DNA from: Fomitopsis serialis
Lineage: Eukaryota > Basidiomycota > Agaricomycetes > Polyporales > Fomitopsidaceae
NCBI RefSeq assembly: GCF_022376445.1
Contig: NW_025955611.1
Coordinates: 1 to 18,550 of the forward strand
Direction of reading: 5' to 3'
DNA: 18,550 bases
Position numbers and translations under genes: made by a program. Shown here one piece after another: positions 1 to 9,231 of the stretch; position 1 is the stretch's first letter, and every line of letters begins with the position of its first letter. The notes beneath the pieces are model-generated. The model was given only the letters and a program-made list of their open reading frames with translations, had not been told where the DNA came from and did not search any database.

Positions 1-1329
1 GCTCGCGTAGTCACTGACCATTCTGCCTCGGGGCTGAATGACGGGATCCCGCGAGCGGAGGCGAAAGTTCGTTACGATAACATGACTGACTTTGGTCAAG
101 AGCTCGCAAACGCAAGGGCTCAGAACCCGGGTCGTCGGATCGTCACTTTCAAGGACGATGTCGCCTCAGCTTTTCTGAACCTCCCGGCTCATCCTCTCTG
201 GCAGCTTCGTCAGATCGTCGCAGTCAACAACAAACTCTACGTAGTGCGCCGTCTTGTCTTCGGCAATCGTGCATCCCCAAGGATCTGGTGTGCAGTCTCT
301 GGCCTGCTATGCTGGATCGCGATCCGGAAGCTCGATATCACCGGCCTCTTCGTCTATATGGACGACTTCTTCGGATGGGATTTTGAAGGCAACATGGTCG
401 TCTACAAGGGTCATACCTTTGTACAAAAGCAGGCGCAGCTACTCGTGCTCTGGGATGCGATCTCGTGTCCGTGGGAGGTGCAAAAACAGCAATTCGCTGA
501 CCAGCTCACCGTCATTGGATTCCATATCAATGCCAATCTTGGCACCATCTCCCTTCCACCATCCGCCATCGCAAAGTGCATAGAGGACATTGATCGCTTC
601 CTTGGGCACCCGAAGCGCCAACCAGCCCTTCGCGACTGGCAGCGTCTGGCAGGGCGCCTTAATTGGCTTCTCAACGTGCTTCCCTGGGGTCGTCCTGCCC
701 TGACCGAGCTCTATCGTAAAATGGCCAGAAAGACGCAGTCATTCCGAGCGATCTACCTTAACCGCGACGTCATCTCCGACCTCACCTGGTTTAAAGAGAC
801 TATCCCGCGATCTATTGGAGTCAGATTCGTCGATAACGGCCGCTGGGCGATCTCTGAAGCCGACGTCGTGATGTGGTCGGATGCAGCGCTAACGAAAGCA
901 CTTGCCTTCGTCTATTCCAACAAGGGCTTTGTCTATCAGATCAAGCCCCCTCCTCCAAATTGCAAAGTCGACATCTTCTTTCTCGAGCTAGTCGCAATCT
1001 TGTCGGCGTTGCACCACATCGCGACGCTGCCTATACCTCCTCGACGAGTGCTCATCTGGTCCGACAGCCTTAACTCTGTTGATGCTCTTAGTTCGCTCAG
1101 TGTCACCGAATCCCTTCACAACTCGGCTCTTCTCGCCATCGCAGCTATCGTGCTTGAGACGGGCATCGACATCAGGTGTCGCCACATCAGAGGCGAAGAC
1201 AACCTTCGCGCTGACATGCTCTCGCGCCTCATGCTCGACGAGTATGCACGTCGTTTTCCAGCTGACCGCGTCTGCTTCTTCTCTCCACCTCGGGAGTTGC
1301 TGCCGGCGCGATGGAGGGAACACTTTTGA
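1..1329 (+). CDS. Reverse transcriptase / RNase H of the Ngaro-like element (5' partial)
   Basis: This would copy the element RNA into cDNA and remove the RNA strand. The frame is open from base 1; the ATG at 82 is internal, because the 27 codons before it read through a DHSASGLN / IPRAEAKVRYDN stretch typical of the N-terminal RT region in this group. Counted from the ATG at 82, domain A is DDVASAFLNLPAHP (about residues 25-38), then FGNRASP (about 60-66), the catalytic box FVYMDDFFG (about 90-98) and a GFHINANLGTI block (about 146-156). RNase H follows: WSDAA, FLELVAI, WSDSLNS and a C-terminal HIRGEDNLRADMLSR supply the expected acidic residues. I see no methyltransferase domain, as expected for Ngaro rather than DIRS1. 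The 3' end overlaps the recombinase start by 19 bp. Confidence 0.92.
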   Translation, partial: ARVVTDHSASGLNDGIPRAEAKVRYDNMTDFGQELANARAQNPGRRIVTFKDDVASAFLNLPAHPLWQLRQIVAVNNKLYVVRRLVFGNRASPRIWCAVSGLLCWIAIRKLDITGLFVYMDDFFGWDFEGNMVVYKGHTFVQKQAQLLVLWDAISCPWEVQKQQFADQLTVIGFHINANLGTISLPPSAIAKCIEDIDRFLGHPKRQPALRDWQRLAGRLNWLLNVLPWGRPALTELYRKMARKTQSFRAIYLNRDVISDLTWFKETIPRSIGVRFVDNGRWAISEADVVMWSDAALTKALAFVYSNKGFVYQIKPPPPNCKVDIFFLELVAILSALHHIATLPIPPRRVLIWSDSLNSVDALSSLSVTESLHNSALLAIAAIVLETGIDIRCRHIRGEDNLRADMLSRLMLDEYARRFPADRVCFFSPPRELLPARWREHF

Positions 1330-2318
1330 ATGCGCTGGGCGGGCCATCCCGGCCACGTCAGGCCCGCCCAGCGATAGCGCTCTCAGCACTTGACGAGCGA
1401 ACGGCCTTCCTGCAAGCGAACGCGATTGAGCGTTCCACTGCCCGACACTACGCGACGGGCGCCCGCGATTATATCTCCTTCTGTGCTAAACATAACTTAC
1501 CTCTCAATCCAACGCCAGAAACCCTTGCTCGCTACATCGCCTACACTTCGCAATTCATCGCTTCTGGTCCGAAGTACCTCTCAGGAGCTCGACACTTCCT
1601 GCGCGACATTTTTACTCACTTTGACATCCATCGCTCCCACCCATCTGTTCAGGCCACGATCACTGGAGCTCGCAAGCTGAGAGGAGAGGCTGTGCGTCGC
1701 AAGCTACCGCTTCGTACGTCGCACTTAGCCGCCTTTGTTCACATTGCTGTCCTTTCCAAATCTTATGACGACCTTCTGTTTGCCACCATCCTCTCGTGTA
1801 TGTTCTACGCATGCCACCGATCTGGCGAGCTCGTCGTCAAAACATCTGGAGGCAATCTCGACTGGCGAAAGATTATCAAGCGATCCTCGCTCGAGTTCTC
1901 TGGCTCCCGCGCCTCGTACCACCTCCCCTACCACAAAGGTGATCGATTCTACACCGGCACCACCATCCTCCATATGCGTCACGACGTCAGCTGCCCAGTC
2001 GATCTTCTTCGTGACTATGTCCGTGAACGCGATCGTCGCCACGGAGCTAAGGCCGCACTGTTCTTGCGAGAAGACGGGAGCCTTCCTATGCGTTCTTGGT
2101 TCGAGCAGCGCTTTTTCACAGTCCTCGACCACACTTACGGAGGCCATTCCGCACGCGCTGGTGGAGCGACCTACTATGCCGGACTCGGCCTATCGGAGTC
2201 TGTCATACAGGCTCTCGGTCGTTGGTCATCAGCGGCGTGGAAGGACTACGTTCGAGATAACCCGACAGTACGTGCCGAGCTTGAACTTGCACGCCTTCGT
2301 CTGCCCTCTGTGCAATGA
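1311..2318 (+). CDS. Tyrosine recombinase (integrase) of the Ngaro-like element
   Basis: This 335-aa protein would insert a circular cDNA by site-specific strand exchange in place of a DDE integrase. The N-terminal half has a SAM-like core-binding region (ERSTARHYATGARDYISFC). The catalytic half shows the first arginine in ACHRSGELV, the H-x-x-R motif in GGHSARAGG, and a late WSSAAWKDYVRDNP block carrying the likely nucleophilic tyrosine. A second histidine/tryptophan position is probably the GRW preceding it. The ATG at 1311 lies inside the last codons of the RT frame in a different phase, so translation probably relies on reinitiation or coupling, or on a separate transcript. There are no stops or frameshifts. 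The stop is 75 bp before repeat B1. Confidence 0.92.
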   Translation: MEGTLLNALGGPSRPRQARPAIALSALDERTAFLQANAIERSTARHYATGARDYISFCAKHNLPLNPTPETLARYIAYTSQFIASGPKYLSGARHFLRDIFTHFDIHRSHPSVQATITGARKLRGEAVRRKLPLRTSHLAAFVHIAVLSKSYDDLLFATILSCMFYACHRSGELVVKTSGGNLDWRKIIKRSSLEFSGSRASYHLPYHKGDRFYTGTTILHMRHDVSCPVDLLRDYVRERDRRHGAKAALFLREDGSLPMRSWFEQRFFTVLDHTYGGHSARAGGATYYAGLGLSESVIQALGRWSSAAWKDYVRDNPTVRAELELARLRLPSVQ

Positions 2319-2393
2319 TCTTTTGGTTCTGGCTGCTCGCTCACGTCTTTTACACCACCACCATCCCCCTCACTCACCATCACTGGCCATTAT

Positions 2394-2493
2394 GGCTACA
2401 TCCTCTCGCGCCAGCGAATACATCGCACGTGGGGTAGCGCTCGGCCGAGCACTTCCCGTTTGACGCAACCCGAGTCGAGTGACAAGGTGGAGG
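2394..2493 (+). repeat. Ngaro split direct repeat, B1 copy
   Basis: This 100-bp segment starts at GGCTACATCCTCTCGCG and ends at GACAAGGTGGAGG. It is identical to 3064-3163, and sequences diverge at once on both sides (preceding base T versus A; following base T versus C). It lies 75 bp after the recombinase stop. By the Ngaro model, B1 is fused to A2, and the B1/A2 junction near 2493/2494 has the sequence of the circular cDNA junction used by the recombinase. Confidence 0.9.
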
Positions 2494-3063
2494 TCGAGGT
2501 AATTCCGGGTTCCGGGGGTAAGGAGGAATTTCTGAGGCCTCCGCACCCACTCGGAAGACCTCTCCACGCACGTCGCACGTGCATCCCGAGCCAGGGGCGC
2601 GTCGGGCTCGACCAAGCTCGCTCTGATGTCAGCGACCTGCTGACGGAGGTCAGACGAGCATGCTCATTGGTCAGTCCTGCAGCCCGCTGCGCATCCCCTA
2701 TCCTAAACAGGGTCTTAACCTCGCGTACGGGCGCAGCGCACAGATCACCCTTCTCGCTGCCGCCCCGCAGGTACGTCCGATTCAGCCGCCTCGCCGCTGA
2801 TCGCGAAGCTCACCCGCCGTGAACAGATATAGTACGCCTCGTATATTTTAGCGTATCGCGCAAACAAAGGCACACTATATCTCACGTACGCGGGTCCCTC
2901 CATGCTGCTGTTTAGTAGCTGACACATTATATTTCACTAGAAGTCTGTCAGACTTCGAAGCTTCGCATCTGCCCACCCTCCTCTCCCTTGTTTTCATTGT
3001 TTCTTATCATGTCCGATCTGTACTACTATTGTAGACTGCTTTTCCGTATTCTTTTGTACAGTA
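2494..3063 (+). repeat. Presumed A2 segment of the Ngaro element (non-coding)
   Basis: These 570 bp lie between the two B repeats and contain no plausible gene. In Ngaro elements this position holds A2, a copy of the left terminal sequence A1. A1 is outside the window, so the identity cannot be tested here. The first bases (TCGAGGTAATTCCGGG) should match the extreme left end of the element if the model is right. Confidence 0.6.
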
Positions 3064-3163
3064 GGCTACATCCTCTCGCGCCAGCGAATACATCGCACGT
3101 GGGGTAGCGCTCGGCCGAGCACTTCCCGTTTGACGCAACCCGAGTCGAGTGACAAGGTGGAGG
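3064..3163 (+). repeat. Ngaro split direct repeat, B2 copy (element right end)
   Basis: An exact 100-bp duplicate of 2394-2493 at an offset of 670 bp. It probably marks the right terminus of the element, with host sequence starting near 3164. Confidence 0.88.
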
Positions 3164-3618
3164 CTCAGTGTTACACCAGTGGAACGCTGCGTACTGACGA
3201 GTCTGCGAGGACCTTCGTAGGTTGTGCTGCACGAGCCTCAGCGCAGAATGGAGCATAAAAGCCGATAACTATGTGAAGCTTGACTCAGACGAGACCAAGT
3301 CAGCGAGACTTGTCGACGTCGCTTCTGGTCACAACCGTGGAGGAGGAGCCGAGTCCCACGCGATGTTTCGCCAAAATAGGAAACTGTTGAATTAGAATCA
3401 TTCTTCAATTTCGTGGTACTACACTGGTAGGTTCGACACAAACGGAGGGTCTTGGTATGAGACTAAATTTCGTGGCAGATGCGAAGCCGGAACCAATCCA
3501 TCCAACAACTGCTACATAGCACATGAGGCATATAAGAGTAAAGAGGCCATCAAAATTCCGCGAGAGTGATGATCAGGGGCCCGCATTCGTCGACACAGCC
3601 ACAGCTCCCTGGTAGAAC
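3164..3618. other. Gap between the retrotransposon end and the GH28 stop codon
   Basis: About 455 bp. The short open frames here show no domain pattern and no splice model. It probably holds the 3' untranslated region of the rhamnogalacturonase gene and flanking host DNA. I see no further copy of the B repeat. Confidence 0.5.
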
Positions 3619-6298
3619 CTACTTATTCTTCATGAGCGGTGAGATCTGCGCGCGACCGGGGTAGAATGTCGTCGGTATAGTCCTATACATGCAATGACAC
3701 CACACGCTCAGCCACTGACTCGACAATGTACGAAGACACTCACGGCGTCGGGATGAGCGTCGTGCTCCCAAAGCCTGCCGTCAAGTCGCCCGCCATCGTC
3801 GTCGGCATCGTGTACCCGCTCGGCTGCGTATAACTCGTCGTCTCCACCGCGTAGCTCGTGTGGCTACTTCCCGACTTGAGGCAGGCGCCGCTTCCGAATG
3901 CACTCTCGCATTTCACCGTCGCCTCGTCGGTGAGTGACCACATGTATACGTCCGTCAGCGTGATGTCGTAGCAGGGCGCCACGTCCGCGCAGATGATCTG
4001 GATAGGAGAGCGCTCGACTCCGTCGGCGACGTTGCCGTCCCAGCTCTACGAGGTCGTGTAGAGCAGTGAGCCAGCGACAAGGCGAGAGAAAGATCGTGGA
4101 CGCACTTGGAAGGTGATGTTCTCCAGCGTCACTCCCGGGCCGTCCAGTGGGCTGATGCTTGCCCAGTACTCGTTTATGTTCAGCCCGTATGCGGTGTCAC
4201 GCGAGATGAAGTTCTCAAACACCGCGTTCGATACCGTTCCGGAGCCGCCGTTGCCCTTGATCATGTACGCTTGATTCCCGCCGACAGTGTAGACGTAGCT
4301 GTGCAGGACAAGTGGTCGTGCCGAGGCATGAAGATAACGGAATAGGAGGCCATCGAGAGCGAACGAGACAAAGTCGGGATGTCAGGGATAGTACGTAGAT
4401 GCGTCAACAACGGGACTCACCGATAGAGAATGTTCGTGATGGAGGTGTTCACCGAGAGACTGCCCATGGCGCTTCCGCCGCTCTGATTGCACCAAACTGA
4501 ATTCACGCACATCGCGGGGGGATTTAGCGGCGCATCTGGTCATGCAGAGAGCCTGAAGCGACGCACTTTGCTCTACGAGGATGTTTGACGCTGGGCTCTG
4601 ATCGGATATGGATCAGCAAGGGAGAAAAATGTCATGATGAGCGAGAAGGAGAGTGTATGTGGGCACAACACCAATAGGTCGCATACAAGAAGGGTAGACA
4701 CACCTTGACGGTGACGCACTCATCGCGGTTTGTCACTTCCACGTCATGGATCCAGTGGTTGTCGCCCCAGACATCAATACCGTCAGACCCACCAATATCT
4801 GCACCGCTACATATGCGGCGGTGTGGGTATGATTATGGAAGAAGAAAGGCGGGGGTCGGAGAGAGGAAGGATCCCAAGCAGACGGGTCAGTCAAGCTCAT
4901 CACGCGTAGGAACCGCGACGCCGGGTCAGAAGAAGAGGATAACACGGACCGGATGGCGAGGTTGTAAACTTCTCCACTGCTTCCCCCCTGTATCACGAGA
5001 TGGAACTCCGGTGCTACGGATCGGGCCAATTAATTGAGAGTCAGCGCGTGGTGGCGAGCGAGAGCAAGAAGAGTGGCTGCGCCACCGCGCCGCGCAAGCG
5101 TGTAAAGCGCCCACCTGGCGCCCACAGCCCAGGTGATCGATCCTCGTTATCCAGATCTCACCTTGATCGGTGCTACCGGCTATCTCAGTTTAGACTTCGA
5201 TCACCGGTCAAAATGAAGAGCCCGAAAGCCGGAAACCGCGGAGGCAAGAATGGATAGAGCCGAGACTCACAGTCGACAAGGATGAGGTCGTGCAGCGACC
5301 AGTACGTCGAAGTCACCATGCGGATGAGACGCGGCCTAGGTCATGTTATGATCAGTGAGTCACTGTCCCGGGCTACTGGCCAGAGTTAAGACGAAGGGTG
5401 CAGTCGACACTTGGTAGTCAGTGGCAGAGTGACTTCCCGCCACGAAGATGACGAGCAACCTCTCAGCCCGTCACGTCGATGCACCCACGCAGGAACTGCC
5501 GCCAGCTGTCAAGGCCCATTTGATGACATGACACTCACCCGTCATTCCGACATTCGTATCCCAAGCCCTGAATACCTCCCGCGGAGTTGGCAGAGTAAAA
5601 CTCGAAGTCCTCGGCGTCCTCTATGGCGATCATGTTGCCAGCCGTCGTGGCTTGACCATGATGAAGGGGGGTCATTTCATGTGTTCACAGTACGTAGACA
5701 GATCGTCCGGAAGTCATGTCCGAGGAAGGCACCACCTGAGTAAACAGAACTGGAAAGCCTCAGCTGTGGACGTACATGCGCGCGTAATGAGACCATCCAG
5801 CCGGAAGGCCCACTTGGTCCCTCCGCTGAGCGTGACCCATGTCTGCATGTCATAATTGCCTGTTATGATATGCGAGGGGAAGAGATAACGTCAGTTTTGC
5901 TGCTGCGAATACAGCCAGATTAGGCCACACTGTGACAAAGCCTATTTCCCGGCGGGAAGGTTTCAAGCCCCCGAAGCGTCAGCGGGTCACCTGGAGGCGA
6001 CTTTGTCGACTGCCAGGCCCAACGCCCAAAGAAAATGAAGGAAATGAACGCAAGACGTACCGGAAGGGACATAGAGCGTCGAAGCACTCGAATTTGTGAG
6101 CACGCAGTCATTGAAGGCAGTCTGTATGGCGGGACCGATATCGCTAGACCCGATGGAGCCACCATAGTCGAGAACATTGCAGAGGTTTGACTTTTCGCTC
6201 AGAGGCGTCTTCGGGCCCACAGGGCCGGACAGCTGAGCGCGGGCGCCGAGCGCACAAGCGAGCGAAAGCACGAGATGGACGAAGGCGAGGGAAAGCAT
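3619..6298 (-). CDS. Secreted endo-rhamnogalacturonase, glycoside hydrolase family 28 (11 exons)
   Basis: Predicted to hydrolyse the alternating galacturonate-rhamnose backbone of rhamnogalacturonan I outside the cell. My splice model, 5' to 3': 6298-6061, 5859-5776, 5650-5539, 5335-5271, 5013-4950, 4806-4704, 4597-4567, 4496-4421, 4298-4106, 4045-3744, 3682-3619. The sum is 1332 nt: 443 aa plus stop, close to the length I recall for Aspergillus rhamnogalacturonase A. All introns are GT..AG and keep frame. Residues 1-21 form a signal peptide (cut after ALGARA, before QLSG). [10 protein letters not shown] lies near residue 40. Catalytic-site blocks are [12 protein letters not shown] (D199) and [10 protein letters not shown] (D216, E217), the rhamnogalacturonase variants of the polygalacturonase NTD and GDD motifs; AMGSLS (about 242-247) replaces the GHG loop and YMIKGN (about 269-274) corresponds to RIK. 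The last exon reads [14 protein letters not shown], a conserved C-terminal block. The 5651/5650 acceptor is AAG, the least certain junction. Confidence 0.9.
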
Positions 6299-6394
6299 AG
6301 GCGTGTTGCACGTCAGCAGCGGTGCGGGACTCGATTTCGATGTGAGCGGAGACGTTATCAGAGGAGATGACTGGGAGGCGGATCCTCGACTGGG

Positions 6395-6401
6395 TTATAT
6401 A
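6395..6401 (-). promoter_or_regulatory. TATA box of the rhamnogalacturonase gene
   Basis: The minus strand reads TATATAA about 97 bp before the ATG at 6298, a usual distance for a fungal core promoter. A GCGGGG match to the fungal CreA/Cre1 carbon-repressor consensus SYGGRG is at 6529-6534 on the minus strand. A single such hexamer is weak evidence, although pectinase genes are commonly under carbon repression. Confidence 0.55.
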
Positions 6402-6489
6402 CGGCCACCCTCATATAAGGTGCGCGTTCAGCGGGTGAATCTTGTGCGAGGGAAGGACAGCAGGTCACGGTTCCCTCCGCTCGCATGAG

Positions 6490-7579
6490 TGAGAAACGCA
6501 TGTGCGACCAGCCGTTGTCAGGGTGCGTCCCCGCGCGGACCGGACAGTTAAGCTTTCTGACCCGTGAGTTTCTGTAGAGCGGCGGTGGGATGGGCGGTGG
6601 ATGGGAGGGCGGAAACAGGCCGATCGAGTCGTGGGCGTGACAAGCGACAGCGTGATCTATAGTCTCCTGCCCTCCTTCAATACAGTATGGTACACGCCGC
6701 GGGCCGCGAATGACGGGCTGGAGACAGGGAAGGCGGAGCTACCACATGGGAGTATTGTACGGAGAGACGTACCACGGTTCCGGATAGTTTCTGCCATCCA
6801 GGCTGATGGCAGGTCATGGTCCGCCGTGGATACATGTCACACCGGGCTACCACAATCCTGGAGAGGGCGTTTAACGTTGTGTTGCGAACGAACCCTACAG
6901 ACAATTGAGTAGCAAGGCAGACCGAGAACCCAGCGCGATGCATTGCGACTACGCAGCACGGGATTGATCAAGGCCCGGGCCCATCTCATACCCCACTGCG
7001 GGCGGGCCCGAAGTACGAAGGTTTCCGGTCATGGTAACAGTGGACAGACGTATTGAGCACAATGCCTGCTGATACGCACCAGATGACGGACAAGGGCCGG
7101 CCCGCCTGCAGCGCCCGTGCATCCGGAGCACCAAGATTGGTTCACACGAGTATAACTTCCGAAGACGACCTCCGCCCGCAAATAGAAGTCACATGAGCAA
7201 TTGGACGCGTTCAAAGGTAGTGATCATGACGTACAGGTGAAAGACATACTGACATGTACGACAAGACCTCCATTTACATCCTCGTGCAACAGCCTGGGAT
7301 GATGCTGTAGCAGTCAAGCCATAGACTGATTGCGACTACGAGCCGTGAAGGCCTCGAAGTAGCGTTGTCAGACAAAGACGTGAAGTACTTACTTGGAAGC
7401 ATCATGCCGTATTCTCACATTCGTCAATATTGAAGAATGTCATGCACAGAACAACAGAACACGCATCACCAGATCGATCTGCGTCAAACATTCACGTGAG
7501 GCATCATAGAGCAAACAGTGACATAACGGGTCGTAAGGTCAACAAGCGGCCACAACATCCATACCTGCGCTACAAGTCA
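6490..7579. other. Intergenic stretch without a supported gene
   Basis: Between the GH28 promoter and the stop of DUF6533 copy 1. Several frames of 60-100 codons exist on both strands, but none has a recognisable motif, a hydrophobic pattern like the neighbouring array, or exon chaining. I see no tRNA, no repeat and no further trace of DUF6533 genes. Confidence 0.5.
6587..6609 (+). other. Possible G-quadruplex run upstream of the GH28 gene
   Basis: Four GGG runs on the plus strand (6587-6589, 6592-6594, 6603-6605, 6607-6609) with loops of 2, 8 and 1 nt fit a G-quadruplex pattern. The site is about 300 bp before the GH28 start. Function is not shown. Confidence 0.3.
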
Positions 7580-9231
7580 TCATCGAACTGCGCCCTCGGC
7601 CGTAACCAAGCTAAGCTCAATATCGGAATTCGTACCACCGACGACAAGTTCGGCCGAATCGTCTCCATAGCTGGTTCCGTCGTCACGATCAAAGGTGTCT
7701 GAATCGGACCCATCAGTGGCGAAGGTAAGCCCGTCATCTAGCGAGTTGCCTAGGGGGCCGATGTAACGCGAGAAGCGCAAATCGGAACGCTCTGTGTCCT
7801 GGGTTTCGAGCGACATCGTCTCGGACCCAAGGGCCACTTCGCGCAAGTTGAGGAAGAGCCGCGAAAGGAGGATTGTCGTCAGGCTAGAGAACATGTAATG
7901 GTTCGATGTCATCTTATGAACGATAAGCGAGGTTGGACACGCACACGAGGACAAGGACGGCAACCTCGGAGTCGTCGCTGAAGGAGATCTAGACAGTGGG
8001 TCAGACTCAGCACATCCAGAGAAGGTTAGACATACACTTTGTATGTACGACGTCAAAACAATGATGTTCGCTACAAGGAGCGTGCTGAGGGAGATACTTT
8101 CAACCACGGCATGAGACATTCAGCGGAATTCTCACCAGAAGTAGATTGTGCCTAACGGACACACGTGTCAGACCTGCATCGAAGCCGCATCATCGCGCCA
8201 CTGACGCACCGTCTCTCAGTAAAAGGCTCGTGAGCGAGATGTTGATATTCATCTGCCGCGCGAGCTTCTTGGTACCCCCGTTAATCCGCCACGTTGCGAA
8301 GAGGACGAGAGCGTCCGCAACCGTGGAACTCGCTCGCGTGACGATCTCGACTTTTCATATTTGATAGATCGTCAGAACGCCCAACACTAATCACGCAAAT
8401 AGGCTTACGTCTGCAGCAGTCCTTCAGTGTCCATTTCTACCAAGGGAAACGCGGGCGTACTCACATTTCTTGAGTGTTTACCGGGGTATTGGAGAAGTAT
8501 ACGCATTCATCGGTGGGTGGCAAACTCATGCGCACGAGACTTGTCGCGTTATACTGTGGTTCAGATGCCAATCTATCAGCGCCATGCGTATGACACATTC
8601 GTTGGGAACACATACGATGTTGATCGCCACAGGCACGAGCGAGAGTGACATGATGATCGACGGAAGTGGAAGCCTGAGGCCATTGATCGCATAAACGCGC
8701 AGTGCGGAAGCGGCTGTAGCCCGCGTGAGCATGATCACAAGCTCGATCGTAATGGCTTGCAATGCTTACCACCCCAGGCGAGATACAAGGCACATATAGC
8801 GATATCGACGACGACATTCAAGATGGCAGAAGTCTGGTATGACTCAGTGTTGGACGTGAACGAGTGTGAGAGGAGTACTTATGTACCTTGCACGGGATGT
8901 CACTCGGGACGCATACAGTGATGAGGAGGTACACCGCTGTACACACATGCATGATCCCGTATATCACGGGTATGACGATCCCAGTGTTCTTCCGACGCCA
9001 TATCAGATTTACCTCCTGCTGTGAGGTGAGGATCTTGTCGTAGAAGTACAGAGCTGAGGGCAGTTCGGGTCAAAGACAGCCTTTCATGAGAGTATGACTC
9101 GTACCAGTTGCAGCGATGGAGATACGGCTGTCGAAGATACTAGCGACACAAATGTCAGGTGTGGCAGAACAGCGGCGATCATATGATTGATGCTCAACTT
9201 ACAGGATCTTTATAGCATTAGCCTCAGACAT
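7580..9231 (-). CDS. DUF6533-type seven-helix membrane protein, copy 1 (12 exons, intact)
   Basis: Splice model, 5' to 3': 9231-9203, 9139-9105, 9053-8887, 8833-8770, 8713-8616, 8553-8482, 8436-8409, 8350-8210, 8151-8136, 8084-8049, 7977-7945, 7883-7580. Total 1023 nt, 340 aa. All introns are GT..AG and 45-71 bp. The domain signature is GALYFYDKILTSQQEVNLIW (about residues 21-40), the DUF6533 motif of a large basidiomycete family. Predicted membrane segments: about 15-30, IVIPVIYGIMHVCTAVYLLI (about 48-70), about 80-100 up to LRVYAI, LPSIIMSLSLVPVAINI (about 114-131), VADALVLFATW (about 174-184), GTIYFCTLLVANIIVL (about 212-227) and VAVLVLVLTTILLSRLFLNL (about 233-252). An acidic Ser/Asp tail of about 85 residues should face the cytosol. 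The family has no established function; some authors compare the topology with 7TM receptors, which I cannot confirm. The least certain part is the small exon 8436-8409. Confidence 0.85.

Larger units (their letters stand above)
1..3163 (+). mobile_element. Ngaro/DIRS-type tyrosine-recombinase retrotransposon, 3' part
   Basis: A reverse transcriptase-RNase H frame is followed by an overlapping tyrosine recombinase frame and then by two identical 100-bp direct repeats (2394-2493 and 3064-3163). RT plus tyrosine recombinase without a DDE integrase defines the DIRS/Ngaro/VIPER group. The split direct repeat layout B1-A2-B2 at the 3' side is known for Ngaro elements, whereas DIRS1 itself has inverted termini. 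The left repeat (A1) and any gag gene would lie before the window. Both visible frames are uninterrupted and the B repeats do not differ, so the copy looks young and may be active. The right boundary is inferred from the end of the second repeat; the exact insertion site cannot be proved without an empty site. Confidence 0.88.

Noticed and set aside
254..674. Frames on both strands inside the RT gene
   Set aside because: They are shadows of the RT-RNase H frame, with composition dictated by it and no motif of their own.
1725..2463. Long frames antisense and +2 to the recombinase (140 and 242 codons)
   Set aside because: They are biased-codon shadows of the recombinase; one runs on into repeat B1. 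No domain is seen.
3026..3256. Minus-strand frame across repeat B2
   Set aside because: Its middle is the translated direct repeat, shared with the frames near 2380-2615, so it is a by-product of the repeat.
5941..6000. CAG acceptor in GH28 intron 1 that would add an exon starting GDPLTLRG
   Set aside because: The next acceptor at 5860 joins PSG to [13 protein letters not shown] in frame as in other rhamnogalacturonases; the extra residues match nothing.
6601..7214. Overlapping frames of 61-103 codons in the GH28-DUF6533 spacer
   Set aside because: No hydrophobic or catalytic pattern, no splice chaining, and similar lengths on both strands, as expected by chance in GC-rich DNA.
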